A DNA stretch of 64,000 bases from Rhodocyclaceae bacterium (GCA_016718525.1 JADKDD010000002.1:372001-436000), one strand, 5' to 3'; shown: positions 27,533-36,342, counted from the stretch's first letter. The notes: generated by a model not told the origin, from the letters alone. Numbers and translations are program-made.

Positions 27533-28906
27533 TCAATGACGAAACCCCACCGGGGTACGCTTGGGCGCTTTGGGGTCAACCGGTTGCGGGTCAAGCACAG
27601 CAATGGTCAACCCGTCGTCCGCAAAATATTTTTTGGCGACAGCCTGCACTTCATCGGCCGTGACGGTCTTGATCTGCTCTAACTGAATATTAATGTCGCG
27701 CCAGCTAAACCCGGCTGCTTCTGCGCTCCCGATCTCTTGTGCTTGCGCCATGAGTGAATCACGCTTGTAAACTTCGGAGGCGATTAACTGAATCTTGACT
27801 CGCGCCAGTTCTTCGTCGCTGATCCCCTGCTCGGCAATATTTTTGATTTCACTACGCAAAGCAGTTTCGATTTCCTCGACAGTCTTGCTTGCAGACGGGC
27901 GTGCGGCCATGATGAACAAGGCTTCGCCGCGCCCTCCTCCGTCGTAACCGGCCGACGCCGATTGCGCGATCTGGCTCCCGCGCACCAGATTCTTGGACAA
28001 TCGCGCAGCGTCATGACCGTTGAGAACTGCCGCCAAGACATCCAGAGCATACGGTTCGCGATCCTGTTTGACATTTCGCAGGTTTGGCACCTTCCATGCC
28101 ATCATCACGTAGGCTTGGTCTGCCGGTGCCTTGACGATCACGCGACGTACACCCTTCTGCCGTGGCTCGGTCTGCGGCTTGCGAACCGGTAGAACGATGC
28201 GCTGGTATTTGCCGTAATTCTTCTCGGCGAGCTTGAATATCTCGGCGTGTGACACATCACCGACAACGACCACGATGGCATTGTTGGGTGCGTACCAGTT
28301 TTTGTACCAAAGGCGAGCATCGGTGGCAGTCATGTTCTCCAGATCGTTCATCCATCCGATAGTCGGGCGGCGATACGGATGTGCAGTGAATGCAGTCGCC
28401 CTGAGCGCCTCATTGAGTTGCGCCAGGGGATTGTCGTCGGTACGCAGTCTGCGCTCTTCCATCACAACCTTGATTTCGGAAGCGAACTGTTTGTCATCGA
28501 ATGCCAGATTTTTCATCCGGTCGGCTTCCAGCGCCATCACCTCGGCCAGCGCGGTCTTGGGGACGACCTGAAAGTAGTTCGTGTAGTCGCGACTGGTTCC
28601 GGCATTGTGATTGCCGCCAGTGGCAGCCACGCGTTTGTCGAATTCACCAGCACCAACTGACTTGGTTCCTTTGAACATCAGATGTTCGAGCGCATGCGCT
28701 GTACCGGTATCGCCATCTTTTTCATCCATGGCGCCGGCGCGATACCAGACCATGTGCACCACCGTCGGCGCACGGTGATCCTCTAGGACAATCACCCGCA
28801 ATCCGTTCTTGAGCTGATGCTCGTACGGGTTGGCGTGAGTTGGTGCTGGTAACACGCCGCCAAGAACAGCGGCTAATGCAGTCATTGCGAACAAGCGATT
28901 GCTCAT
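27533..28906 (-). CDS. M16 zinc metallopeptidase, catalytic subunit
   Basis: 457 residues from the ATG at 28904-28906, just before the start of a signal peptide (cut near T-H-A/N-P-Y). The inverted zinc motif HALEH is at His71, Glu74 and His75, in the context T-G-T-A-H-A-L-E-H-L-M-F-K-G. It forms a pair with the next gene, which lacks the motif, as in other proteobacteria. Two cores of the dispersed repeat lie here: one inside the signal peptide (L-P-A-P-T-H) and one at S-V-G-A-G-E-F, where the family often already has G-E-F. Confidence 0.92.
   Translation of the reverse strand: MSNRLFAMTALAAVLGGVLPAPTHANPYEHQLKNGLRVIVLEDHRAPTVVHMVWYRAGAMDEKDGDTGTAHALEHLMFKGTKSVGAGEFDKRVAATGGNHNAGTSRDYTNYFQVVPKTALAEVMALEADRMKNLAFDDKQFASEIKVVMEERRLRTDDNPLAQLNEALRATAFTAHPYRRPTIGWMNDLENMTATDARLWYKNWYAPNNAIVVVVGDVSHAEIFKLAEKNYGKYQRIVLPVRKPQTEPRQKGVRRVIVKAPADQAYVMMAWKVPNLRNVKQDREPYALDVLAAVLNGHDAARLSKNLVRGSQIAQSASAGYDGGGRGEALFIMAARPSASKTVEEIETALRSEIKNIAEQGISDEELARVKIQLIASEVYKRDSLMAQAQEIGSAEAAGFSWRDINIQLEQIKTVTADEVQAVAKKYFADDGLTIAVLDPQPVDPKAPKRTPVGFRH
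28636..28659 (-). repeat. Dispersed 24-bp repeat, copy 5, weak (M16 gene)
   Basis: The first 16 bases match exactly, the last eight do not. It is in sense with the peptidase, read S-V-G-A-G-E. Because related peptidases have a similar G-E-F segment, this may be a chance match to the core. Confidence 0.4.
28837..28860 (+). repeat. Dispersed 24-bp repeat, copy 6 (M16 signal peptide)
   Basis: 21 of 24 consensus bases. It is antisense to the peptidase gene and encodes L-P-A-P-T-H at the end of the signal peptide. Flanking GGCGTG (28832-28837) and CACGCC (28853-28858) make a 6-bp inverted repeat around the core. Confidence 0.75.
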
Positions 28907-28985
28907 TGGAGGCGGCCTCGATACGGCGTCTGTTAAAATTTTGCAGCCGCTCATCTTAGCGTCATTCGCCATTTCCGACCCCCGT

Positions 28986-30056
28986 ATGTCAGTTTCACCA
29001 CCACATTCCGATGATGCAAGACGCCTGTCGCTCAGCGAAAAGCTGAAGGCAGGACTGGCGAAGACCAGCGCCACACTGAATACGCCGGTTGGCGAGCTTT
29101 TCTCGGCGGGCAGCAGTTCTGCTAAGGTGCCCGAAAACGGACCATCCTGGACTGAGCGCTTGAAGGCAGGACTGGCCAAAACCAACGCCACCCTCAACAC
29201 GCCGGTTACCGAGCTTTTCAGCCGCTCGGCGATTGATGCTTCGCTCTACGAAGAACTCGAGGCGAGCTTATTGATGGCCGACTGCGGCGTTGATGCGACG
29301 ACGTGGTTGCTTAACGAACTGAAGGCTCGGGTTAAGCGCGACCGCATTGAGAGCCCGGCTATGCTCCGCGCGGTGTTAAGTGAGTTATTGTGCACATTGC
29401 TGGCACCAATTGAAAAACCGTTAGACATCACCTCCCATCGGCCATTCATCATCATGATGGCGGGCATCAACGGGGCAGGCAAGACGACATCGATCGGCAA
29501 ACTCGCGAAGCACTTTCAGAGCCGGGGATTGAGTGTTCTGCTGGCAGCCGGCGACACCTTCCGTGCCGCTGCAAAAGAGCAGTTGATGGTGTGGGGCGAG
29601 CGCAATGGCATCACAGTGATTGCCCAGGAGTCCGGCGATGCCGCGGCGGTGATATTTGACGCCATTGCTGCCGCACGTGCGCGCAAGATCGACATCGTTC
29701 TGGCCGATACGGCGGGGCGACTGCCGACGCAAACTAACTTGATGGAGGAAATTGCCAAGGTTCGGCGAGTAATTCAGAAGGCTGAACCGAGTGGCCCGCA
29801 TGAGGTTATTTTGGTGCTGGATGCCAACATCGGTCAAAACGCCATTGCTCAAGTCAAAGCATTCGACAAGGCTATCGGAATTACCGGGCTAATCGTCACC
29901 AAACTCGATGGCACCGCCAAAGGCGGCGTGTTGGCAGCAATTGCACGGCAGTGTGCCAAACCGGTGCGCTATATCGGAGTGGGCGAAAAAATCGATGATT
30001 TGCAGCCGTTCCGGGCGAGTGAATTCGTTGCTGCAATATTTCCTGCCGATGGCTAG
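28986..30056 (+). CDS. ftsY: Signal recognition particle receptor FtsY
   Basis: 356 residues from the ATG at 28986. The NG GTPase domain is complete: G-I-N-G-A-G-K-T-T (G1), D-T-A-G-R-L (G3), T-K-L-D-G-T-A-K-G (G4). It receives SRP-ribosome complexes at the membrane. The N-terminus is unusual: residues 18-40 and 57-79 are near-identical copies of the first N-domain helix (E-K/R-L-K-A-G-L-A-K-T-x-A-T-L). The acidic A domain common in other FtsY proteins is short. Divergent from the M16 pair and followed by ftsE and ftsX. Confidence 0.96.
   Translation: MSVSPPHSDDARRLSLSEKLKAGLAKTSATLNTPVGELFSAGSSSAKVPENGPSWTERLKAGLAKTNATLNTPVTELFSRSAIDASLYEELEASLLMADCGVDATTWLLNELKARVKRDRIESPAMLRAVLSELLCTLLAPIEKPLDITSHRPFIIMMAGINGAGKTTSIGKLAKHFQSRGLSVLLAAGDTFRAAAKEQLMVWGERNGITVIAQESGDAAAVIFDAIAAARARKIDIVLADTAGRLPTQTNLMEEIAKVRRVIQKAEPSGPHEVILVLDANIGQNAIAQVKAFDKAIGITGLIVTKLDGTAKGGVLAAIARQCAKPVRYIGVGEKIDDLQPFRASEFVAAIFPADG
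29037..29222 (+). repeat. Internal duplication in ftsY
   Basis: Segments 29037-29105 and 29154-29222, 117 bases apart, encode 23-residue copies differing at three positions. The second copy is in the position expected for the N-domain start, so the first is the extra one. Confidence 0.85.
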
Positions 30057-30063
30057 CGAATCC

Positions 30064-30711
30064 ATGGTTCGTTTCGATCAGGTCAGCAAACGCTACCCCC
30101 CGGGTATCGCGGCATTAACGAACGTTCAGTTTGAGATTGGTCGCGGCGAGTTGGTGGTCATTGAAGGCCATTCCGGCGCCGGAAAATCAACCCTGTTGAA
30201 ACTCATCGCCGCAATTGAGCGACCAACCACCGGCGCCGTCCTGGTAGGCGGACAGAACCTCGGTACGCTAAATCGCAGGGCAATCCCGTTCTTCCGGCGC
30301 AACCTCGGTCTGGTGCTGCAAAACCAAAATTTGCTTTTCGATCGCAGCGTTTTTGAAAATGTCATGCTGCCGCTGTCGATTGCCGGATTTTCACCTAAAG
30401 AAGCGCCAGCCCGCGTTCGCGCAGCCCTGGACAAAGTCGGTTTGTTGGAACGCGAGCAGGCGTTCCCGATTGCGCTCTCCGGCGGCGAGCAACAACGTCT
30501 GGCAATCGCCCGTGCGGTTGTCAGCCGCCCCAATCTGATTCTTGCCGATGAGCCCACAGCCCATCTGGACATGGAGACTGCTGCTGATGTCGCAACGATT
30601 TTTGCCGAGTTCAATCGCGTCGGCGTCACTGTAATGTTGGCGACGTACGACCGCAGCTTGTTTCCAGAGGCACGGCGCCTTCGTCTGTCGCATGGGTCGG
30701 TCGTTTCGTGA
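30064..30711 (+). CDS. ftsE: Cell division ATPase FtsE
   Basis: 215 residues from the ATG at 30064, which gives the family start M-V-R-F; an ATG at 30049 overlapping ftsY is an alternative. ABC ATPase with Walker A GHSGAGKST, signature LSGGEQQR and Walker B LILADEPTAHLD. With FtsX it drives periplasmic murein hydrolase activation at the septum. The stop overlaps the ftsX start (GTGA). Confidence 0.94.
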   Translation: MVRFDQVSKRYPPGIAALTNVQFEIGRGELVVIEGHSGAGKSTLLKLIAAIERPTTGAVLVGGQNLGTLNRRAIPFFRRNLGLVLQNQNLLFDRSVFENVMLPLSIAGFSPKEAPARVRAALDKVGLLEREQAFPIALSGGEQQRLAIARAVVSRPNLILADEPTAHLDMETAADVATIFAEFNRVGVTVMLATYDRSLFPEARRLRLSHGSVVS

Positions 30712-31616
30712 GGGAGTGGATGGGACACCATCTGGCGGCAGGACGCTTTGCGCTGAGGCGTTTATCGATGACGCCGGTCAACACTATGCTGGCCGTCCTC
30801 GCCATCGGCATTGCGTTGGCACTGCCGGCGGGCGGGCAAATGTTGCTGAGCAATCTGCGGCAAATAGCCCACCACAATGCGACCAAACCGCAGATTTCTC
30901 TGTACCTGAGCCTGAATGCCGATCGCGACAGCGCGACCAATGTGCTCGCGAATTTGACCAAACATCCGGCTGTTGGATCAGCCGAGCTATTGCCCCGTGA
31001 AGCAACGCTAAAGCGTATGCGCCAGTCCCCGGGACTTAAGGATGTGATCGATGCGCTGCCGGGGAACCCTTTCCCGGATGCATTGGTGATAACGCCCAAA
31101 GACGACGGTGCTGAAGCCATGGAGTTATTTGCCGCGGAATTACGGACCTGGCCGAAAGTGGAGCACGTTCAACTGGATTCGGCATGGGTAAAGCGCATAG
31201 ATGCTTTGCTCAAGGTTGGGCGCACCGGCGTTGTCATGTTGGGGTCGCTTCTTGCCATCGGCCTTATTGCAATCACGTTTAATGTCATCCGCTTGCAAGT
31301 CATGACCATGCGCGCAGAGATCGAAGTAAGCCAGCTTCTAGGCGCTACCGACGGCTATATCCGTCGCCCGTTTTTGTACTTTGGTAGTTTTCTCGGTATT
31401 TTTGGTGGTGTTTTTGCATGGGGTTTGGTCAGCATAGCCACCGAGACGGTCCGTACCCCGGTGAGTGAACTGACTGATTTATATGGGATTCAGCTGGTGT
31501 TGACCGGCTTGGGCGGGCAGGACGTCGTATTCCTGATCGGCGGAGCTGCCCTGCTGGGCTGGCTGGGCGCGGCACTATCCTTGCGCCAGCACCTGAGTGC
31601 GCCAGCGAACGGCTGA
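30708..31616 (+). CDS. ftsX: Cell division permease-like protein FtsX
   Basis: 302 residues from a GTG overlapping the ftsE stop; an ATG at 30720 also fits. Four membrane helices: one near residues 22-45 (T-P-V-N-T-M-L-A-V-L-A-I-G-I-A-L), a large periplasmic domain, then three in the C-terminal half. The pattern is that of the type VII ABC/FtsX family. It links FtsE ATP hydrolysis to murein hydrolase activation during division. rpoH follows, as in most proteobacteria. Confidence 0.94.
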   Translation: MREWMGHHLAAGRFALRRLSMTPVNTMLAVLAIGIALALPAGGQMLLSNLRQIAHHNATKPQISLYLSLNADRDSATNVLANLTKHPAVGSAELLPREATLKRMRQSPGLKDVIDALPGNPFPDALVITPKDDGAEAMELFAAELRTWPKVEHVQLDSAWVKRIDALLKVGRTGVVMLGSLLAIGLIAITFNVIRLQVMTMRAEIEVSQLLGATDGYIRRPFLYFGSFLGIFGGVFAWGLVSIATETVRTPVSELTDLYGIQLVLTGLGGQDVVFLIGGAALLGWLGAALSLRQHLSAPANG

Positions 31617-31677
31617 TCCGCCTCAGTCAGCCTACATTTACGTCTGCCCGAATGCCCACCGGGAACTTTTTGCTTTG

Positions 31678-31704
31678 TTAGCACTCTAACCATGCGAGTG
31701 CTAA
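31678..31704 (+). promoter_or_regulatory. CIRCE operator (HrcA site) before rpoH
   Basis: A perfect copy of the CIRCE consensus: TTAGCACTC, nine bases, GAGTGCTAA. It ends 34 bases before the rpoH ATG. CIRCE is the binding site of the heat-sensitive repressor HrcA, best known before groESL and dnaK. An exact 18-base inverted match is very unlikely by chance. Confidence 0.93.
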
Positions 31705-31738
31705 AAAGTGTTAAACTTGAGGCAAAGGAGAACTTCAT

Positions 31739-32641
31739 ATGAGTACCGCATTGAGTCTTTCCCCCACCGGATTACCTGCATTTTCTGCCAGCGCATTTCA
31801 ACTGCCATCACCCAGCGGCAGTATCGAGGCCTATATTCAGGCAGCGAATCGTCTGCCTATGCTGACCGAAATCGAGGAGCAGTCCCTCGCCCGCCGTCTG
31901 CGCGACGACAGCGATGTCGATGCTGCCCGCCAATTGGTGCTATCTCACCTGCGCTTGGTGATTTCGATTGCCCGCGGTTATCTCGGCTACGGCCTACCGC
32001 ATGCCGACTTGATACAAGAAGGCAATATCGGTCTGATGAAGGCGGTCAAACGCTTCGACCCGGACCGTGGTGTCCGCTTGGTGTCGTTTGCAATGCACTG
32101 GATCAAGGCCGAAATTCATGAGTACGTATTGAAGAACTGGCGTCTGGTCAAGGTCGCAACGACGAAAGCACAACGCAAGCTGTTCTTCAATCTGCGTAGC
32201 ATGAAGCAAAGCCTGAATACGCTAAGTCCCGATGAGGTCGGTGCGATTGCGAAGAAACTCGGCGTCAAGCCGGACGAAGTCGTCGAAATGGAAATTCGAA
32301 TGGGCGGGAGCGATGTTTCTCTCGACCCAACGACCGATGACGACGACGAGCGCGTATCACCTATTGCCTACCTCGCCAGCGACACCAGCACTGAGCCGTC
32401 GGCAATGCTGGCTGCAAAGCAATACGACCACCTGCAGAGCGAAGGTCTTGCCGCCGCTTTGGCGAATCTCGATGAGCGTAGCCGGACCATTGTTCAGCGC
32501 CGCTGGTTAGTCGAGGAAGGCGAAGAAGCCGCTACGCTACACGACCTGGCCGACGAATTCGGGGTTTCTGCCGAACGCATACGTCAGATCGAAGCCAAAG
32601 CGCTGCAAAAGATGAAGGGCGTACTCGGCGCGATGCAATAA
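31739..32641 (+). CDS. rpoH: RNA polymerase heat-shock sigma factor
   Basis: 300 residues. Region 2 is clear (D-L-I-Q-E-G-N-I-G-L-M-K-A-V-K-R-F-D-P). The RpoH box Q-R-K-L-F-F-N-L-R, which separates RpoH from RpoD and RpoS, is present. Region 4.2 ends F-G-V-S-A-E-R-I-R-Q-I-E-A-K-A-L. A strong ribosome site (AAAGGAG) precedes the ATG. The upstream perfect CIRCE implies repression by HrcA and release on heat shock. A terminator follows. Confidence 0.97.
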   Translation: MSTALSLSPTGLPAFSASAFQLPSPSGSIEAYIQAANRLPMLTEIEEQSLARRLRDDSDVDAARQLVLSHLRLVISIARGYLGYGLPHADLIQEGNIGLMKAVKRFDPDRGVRLVSFAMHWIKAEIHEYVLKNWRLVKVATTKAQRKLFFNLRSMKQSLNTLSPDEVGAIAKKLGVKPDEVVEMEIRMGGSDVSLDPTTDDDDERVSPIAYLASDTSTEPSAMLAAKQYDHLQSEGLAAALANLDERSRTIVQRRWLVEEGEEAATLHDLADEFGVSAERIRQIEAKALQKMKGVLGAMQ

Positions 32642-32683
32642 AAAGTGGATTCTCTGTTCGGCAACTGACCGGGCCGTACAACG

Positions 32684-32714
32684 AAAAAGCGCGATTTTCA
32701 TCGCGCTTTTTTTA
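32684..32714 (+). terminator. Intrinsic terminator after rpoH
   Basis: Arms AAAAAGCGCGAT (32684-32695) and the exact inverse (32700-32711) enclose a four-base loop, with a run of seven T's at the end. It can work for the convergent Rieske gene as well. Confidence 0.9.
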
Positions 32715-32746
32715 TCCCTGTAAACTTGCCGACCGGGGCAAAGATC

Positions 32747-33850
32747 CTACGTGACCGTGTTCGCCGCCATGACCTTCCGATAGAACTCATGAAAGTGCTG
32801 CATACCGTCTTCCATCGGCGATTGGTAAGGACCCACTTCACTGCGCCCTTGCGCTAACAAGGCACGCCGCCCACGGTCCATGCGTTCTCCAATTTCGTCG
32901 TCTTCGCGGGCGGTTTCGCGATAGGCTACTTGTTGGGCCTTGATCAATTCCGGTTCGAACAAAGCAACTTCTTCCGGGTAATAAAACTCGACGACATGCG
33001 TGGTCTTGTCGACTGCGCGTGGAATGAGACTCGACACTATCAATGCGTGCGGGTACCACTCGATCATGATATTCGGGTAGTAGGTGAGCCAGATTGCGCC
33101 AAACTCAGGCGGTTCGTTCCGGTATGCCTGTAACGCTTCCTGCAATCGGCCATAGGCGGGCGAACTGGACATTGTCAGTGCGCGCCGGCCAACCCGCTGA
33201 ACCGAGTACCAATCGCCAAATTGCCAGGTTAGATCGTCACAATTCACCTGGCCATTCAGGCCGGGATGGAAAGGTTCAACGTGATAGTCCTCCAGGTAAA
33301 CCTCTATGAAAGTCTTCCAGTTGTAGTTGCACTCATGTTGTTCAACGTGATCAAGGCGATAAGCGCTGAAGTCAACATCCTTCGCTACACTTAATCCGGC
33401 CAGGTCGTCAGCGACCGATCGTGGGCCATTGAACAACAGCCCGTGCCAGTTTTGCAGTTTCTGCTTAGGCAGATTGAGGCAAGGTTTAGCCAGGAAATGT
33501 GGCGCACCGAGCAGTTCTCCCTCACCGTTGTAAGTCCAGCGATGGATCGGGCAGACGATATGTTTTGCGTTCCCGGAGCCTTCCAGCATGATGGCCTGGC
33601 GATGGCGGCAAACGTTTGACATCTCGTAATAACCATCGCTCTGGTGGCTGATCAAACGACCGTGGTCGTGCCACTCTTGCGAGCGATAGTCGTGAAGCTC
33701 CGGCGCCATCAAGGAATGGCCGACATAACCCGGTCCCGCCTCAAAAATCAGCTTCTTTTCAAGTTCAAACCGCTGCTGGTCAAAGTACCACTCGACGGGA
33801 AGCTGCGATGTCGCGGGTGTGAGGTTTGCGTGTTTACCGATATCAGACAT
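32747..33850 (-). CDS. Rieske non-heme iron oxygenase, alpha subunit
   Basis: 367 residues. The Rieske [2Fe-2S] motif is C-R-H (Cys81, His83) and C-P-I-H (Cys100, His103). The catalytic domain has the mononuclear iron pattern E-D-Y-H-V-E-P-F-H and a later conserved Asp (R-E-D-D-E-I-G-E-R-M). The family covers ring-hydroxylating dioxygenases and choline/carnitine-type monooxygenases. No reductase or beta subunit is adjacent, so its electron donor and substrate are unknown. Confidence 0.88.
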   Translation of the reverse strand: MSDIGKHANLTPATSQLPVEWYFDQQRFELEKKLIFEAGPGYVGHSLMAPELHDYRSQEWHDHGRLISHQSDGYYEMSNVCRHRQAIMLEGSGNAKHIVCPIHRWTYNGEGELLGAPHFLAKPCLNLPKQKLQNWHGLLFNGPRSVADDLAGLSVAKDVDFSAYRLDHVEQHECNYNWKTFIEVYLEDYHVEPFHPGLNGQVNCDDLTWQFGDWYSVQRVGRRALTMSSSPAYGRLQEALQAYRNEPPEFGAIWLTYYPNIMIEWYPHALIVSSLIPRAVDKTTHVVEFYYPEEVALFEPELIKAQQVAYRETAREDDEIGERMDRGRRALLAQGRSEVGPYQSPMEDGMQHFHEFYRKVMAANTVT

Positions 33851-33994
33851 GAGAACAAAATTCCATGTGGGACGCTAGGCGTCGACGTTGAGAAAAGTCG
33901 ACTTGGCGATCAACGGCACGGCGCCGAGGCCTGCATTTTAGCGGTTCATAGCGGCGTTGGGGACTTGTCGGGTCACAGCAACTGGGCGCATTCA

Positions 33995-34018
33995 ACGGCG
34001 TATCACCAACACCAACTG
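33995..34018 (-). repeat. Dispersed 24-bp repeat, copy 7 (intergenic)
   Basis: 22 of 24 consensus bases on the minus strand (CAGTTGGTGTTGG, then TGATACGCCGT). It is between the divergent Rieske and SulP genes. ACGGCG (33995-34000) and CGCCGT (34026-34031) form a 6-bp inverted repeat around it. Confidence 0.75.
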
Positions 34019-34098
34019 GCAAGACCGCCGTACCTACATACTGCCTGGTCCGTTCTATTCGGGCTTTTGGAGTCTTTCCGTGGGTATACACTTTTGTC

Positions 34099-35751
34099 GT
34101 GATTGCACTTATCGAAGCGAAACGAGCGGGTCTTTTTGGGCGCGCTCATATCGCCAACAACATCGTTGCCGGTCTTGTGGTCGGCGTTGTGGCATTGCCG
34201 CTGGCGATGGCATTTGCAATTGCCAGCGGCGCCAAACCTGAGCAGGGTATCTATACCGCGATCATCGCCGGATTTCTCGGCTCCGTTTGTGGCGGCAGTC
34301 GCCTGCAAATTTCGGGACCAACCGGTGCCTTTATTGTCATCCTCGCCGCTATCACTGCCAAACATGGCATCGGCGGATTGCAAATCGCCACTCTGATGGC
34401 GGGTTTGATGCTGGTGGCGCTTGGGGCGGCGCGGCTTGGCACTGTCATCAAATACATCCCGCACCCGGTCATCATCGGCTTCACCACCGGCATCGCGGTC
34501 ATCATTTGGGTTGGCCAGTGGAAAGATTTCTTAGGATTGCACACTGCACCAAATGCGGCACACTTTCACGACAAGTTGGCCAGCTTGTTGGTTGCGCTGC
34601 CCGATTTTCACCCGGCCACTTCGGCGCTGGCAGTGTTTGCGCTGTTGCTCACCATCTACAGTCCAAAGCTGCTTAAACGAATTCCCGGTCCGCTCGTTGC
34701 GATGGTGGTTGTGACATTGGTTCAGGTCGTTTTCCACTTTCCCGGCGTTGCCACGATTGGCAGCGCTTTCGGTGGCATTCCCCAGGAACTTCCGAGATTC
34801 CAACTGCCGCAGGTGTCAGCCGTCGAGCTGGCGCAGTTGATTGGTCCGGCATTTACGATTGCTCTACTCGGTGCGATCGAGTCCCTGCTTTCGGCCGTGG
34901 TGGCGGACGGGATGGCCGGCGGTCCGATGAGTGCGCGCCATGAACCGAACCAGGAGCTAATCGGGCAGGGGATTGCAAACATTGCCGCGCCATTATTTGG
35001 CGGCTTTGCCGCCACCGGTGCAATTGCTCGCACCGCTACCAATATTCGGAATGGGGCGACCAGTCCGTTGGCAGGAATCACTCATGCTGCGTTTCTGGTA
35101 CTCGTCGTGCTTGTTTGCGCGCCGTTGGCTGATCACATTCCGCTATGTGCGCTTTCGGCGATTTTGTTCGTTGTTGCGTGGAACATGGCCGAACTTCGCC
35201 ATTTCTGGCACCTCGCGCGCACGGCGCCACGTAGTGATGTGATCATTTTGCTGATCACCTTTGGCTTGACCGTGCTGACCGACATCGTCATTGCCGTTAA
35301 TGTAGGCGTGATCTTGTCGTCACTGATTTTCATGCGACGGATGGCGCAGGCGGTAGAAATTCAGGACGAAACCAGTGAGCACGAATGGTTGATGACGCCA
35401 ACCGCGACCAATGGGCAACGGATGATTTACAGCATTGACGGCCCGTTCTTTTTCGGTGCGGCAGAAAAACTACAGACCACGTTGGCCAGCGCACAACAAC
35501 ACGTCGAAGCGGTAGTGCTTCGGCTCGGGCGCGTCCCCTTTGTCGATGCATCAGGTCTCGAGGCTTTGAGCGAGCTAATTGATAACTTTCAATCTGCGGG
35601 GACCAAAGTTGCGCTTTGCGAGGTGCGCACGAATGTCATGAGCAAGCTGGTCCGCAGCGGCATTGCAGGAAAGGTCGGTCTGGAGAATATTCACGTGACG
35701 CTGAGTGACTGGATCGCCACAGGCACAATCCCGCCGGCGGAAAAACCTTAG
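34099..35751 (+). CDS. SulP-family anion transporter with STAS domain
   Basis: 550 residues from a GTG start. The membrane domain (about 10-410) carries the SulP signature near I-S-G-P-T-G-A-F-I-V-I-L and G-F-T-T-G-I-A. The C-terminal STAS domain (about 440-545) has R-L-G-R-V-P-F-V-D-A-S-G-L-E-A-L, including the serine often phosphorylated in STAS folds. Members carry sulfate, bicarbonate or dicarboxylates. Since the sulfate ABC system in this window looks damaged, a sulfate role is attractive but unproven. Ends overlap the convergent sco gene by four bases. Confidence 0.9.
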   Translation: MIALIEAKRAGLFGRAHIANNIVAGLVVGVVALPLAMAFAIASGAKPEQGIYTAIIAGFLGSVCGGSRLQISGPTGAFIVILAAITAKHGIGGLQIATLMAGLMLVALGAARLGTVIKYIPHPVIIGFTTGIAVIIWVGQWKDFLGLHTAPNAAHFHDKLASLLVALPDFHPATSALAVFALLLTIYSPKLLKRIPGPLVAMVVVTLVQVVFHFPGVATIGSAFGGIPQELPRFQLPQVSAVELAQLIGPAFTIALLGAIESLLSAVVADGMAGGPMSARHEPNQELIGQGIANIAAPLFGGFAATGAIARTATNIRNGATSPLAGITHAAFLVLVVLVCAPLADHIPLCALSAILFVVAWNMAELRHFWHLARTAPRSDVIILLITFGLTVLTDIVIAVNVGVILSSLIFMRRMAQAVEIQDETSEHEWLMTPTATNGQRMIYSIDGPFFFGAAEKLQTTLASAQQHVEAVVLRLGRVPFVDASGLEALSELIDNFQSAGTKVALCEVRTNVMSKLVRSGIAGKVGLENIHVTLSDWIATGTIPPAEKP

Positions 35752-36338
35752 CGCTCCGCGAGCAAACGCTTGATGTCCTGAGCAATCAGTGGCGCGGTAT
35801 CTTCATGCTTCAAGTACAGGCGCAGCTTGCCTTTGGCATCGATGACGTAACTGCCTGACGAATGATCCATCGTATAACCTCCAGCGGTGGTACCCGGATG
35901 CTTCTGGTAGAAAACTTTGAAGTCCTTGGCGATCGAAGCGGTAGCGGCCGCATCACCGTACATACCGACAAAGGATGGATGAAATGCCGGAACGTACTGC
36001 GAGAGCAATTCCTGCGTATCGCGCTCGGGATCGATAGTGACGAACACTACCTGGACCTTTTCGGCATCATTACCCAGTTGCGCCATCACATCGCGCATCT
36101 TGGCAAGCACTGTCGGGCAAACGTCCGGGCATTGGGTATAGCCGAAGAAAATCACGATCACCTTGCCCTGATAGTCACTTAACTTGCGTGGCTTGCCGGT
36201 CTGATCCTTGAGGACTTGGGTAAGGCTGGCGCTACCGATTTCGGTACCGCTCAGGTCCGTCGCGTTAAATGGCGGTGGTTTTCCGCAAGCGGCCAGCAAA
36301 ACCGTTGCCGACAAACATGCAATGCGCAGAAATCGCAT
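35748..36338 (-). CDS. SCO1/SenC copper chaperone of cytochrome oxidase
   Basis: 196 residues. Lipoprotein signal with lipobox L-A-A-C (Cys18). The copper/redox motif is Y-T-Q-C-P-D-V-C-P (Cys70, Cys74), and the distal His ligand lies in Y-T-M-D-H-S-S. It delivers copper to the CuA site of CtaC in the periplasm. It lies just after ctaB in the oxidase cluster. Confidence 0.95.
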   Translation of the reverse strand: MRFLRIACLSATVLLAACGKPPPFNATDLSGTEIGSASLTQVLKDQTGKPRKLSDYQGKVIVIFFGYTQCPDVCPTVLAKMRDVMAQLGNDAEKVQVVFVTIDPERDTQELLSQYVPAFHPSFVGMYGDAAATASIAKDFKVFYQKHPGTTAGGYTMDHSSGSYVIDAKGKLRLYLKHEDTAPLIAQDIKRLLAER

Positions 36339-36342
36339 TTGT

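Noticed and set aside
29810..29825. TTGGTGCTGG in ftsY resembling the dispersed repeat core
   Set aside because: Only the inner part of the core matches and it encodes the conserved I-L-V-L-D-A-N segment of FtsY, so protein conservation explains it.
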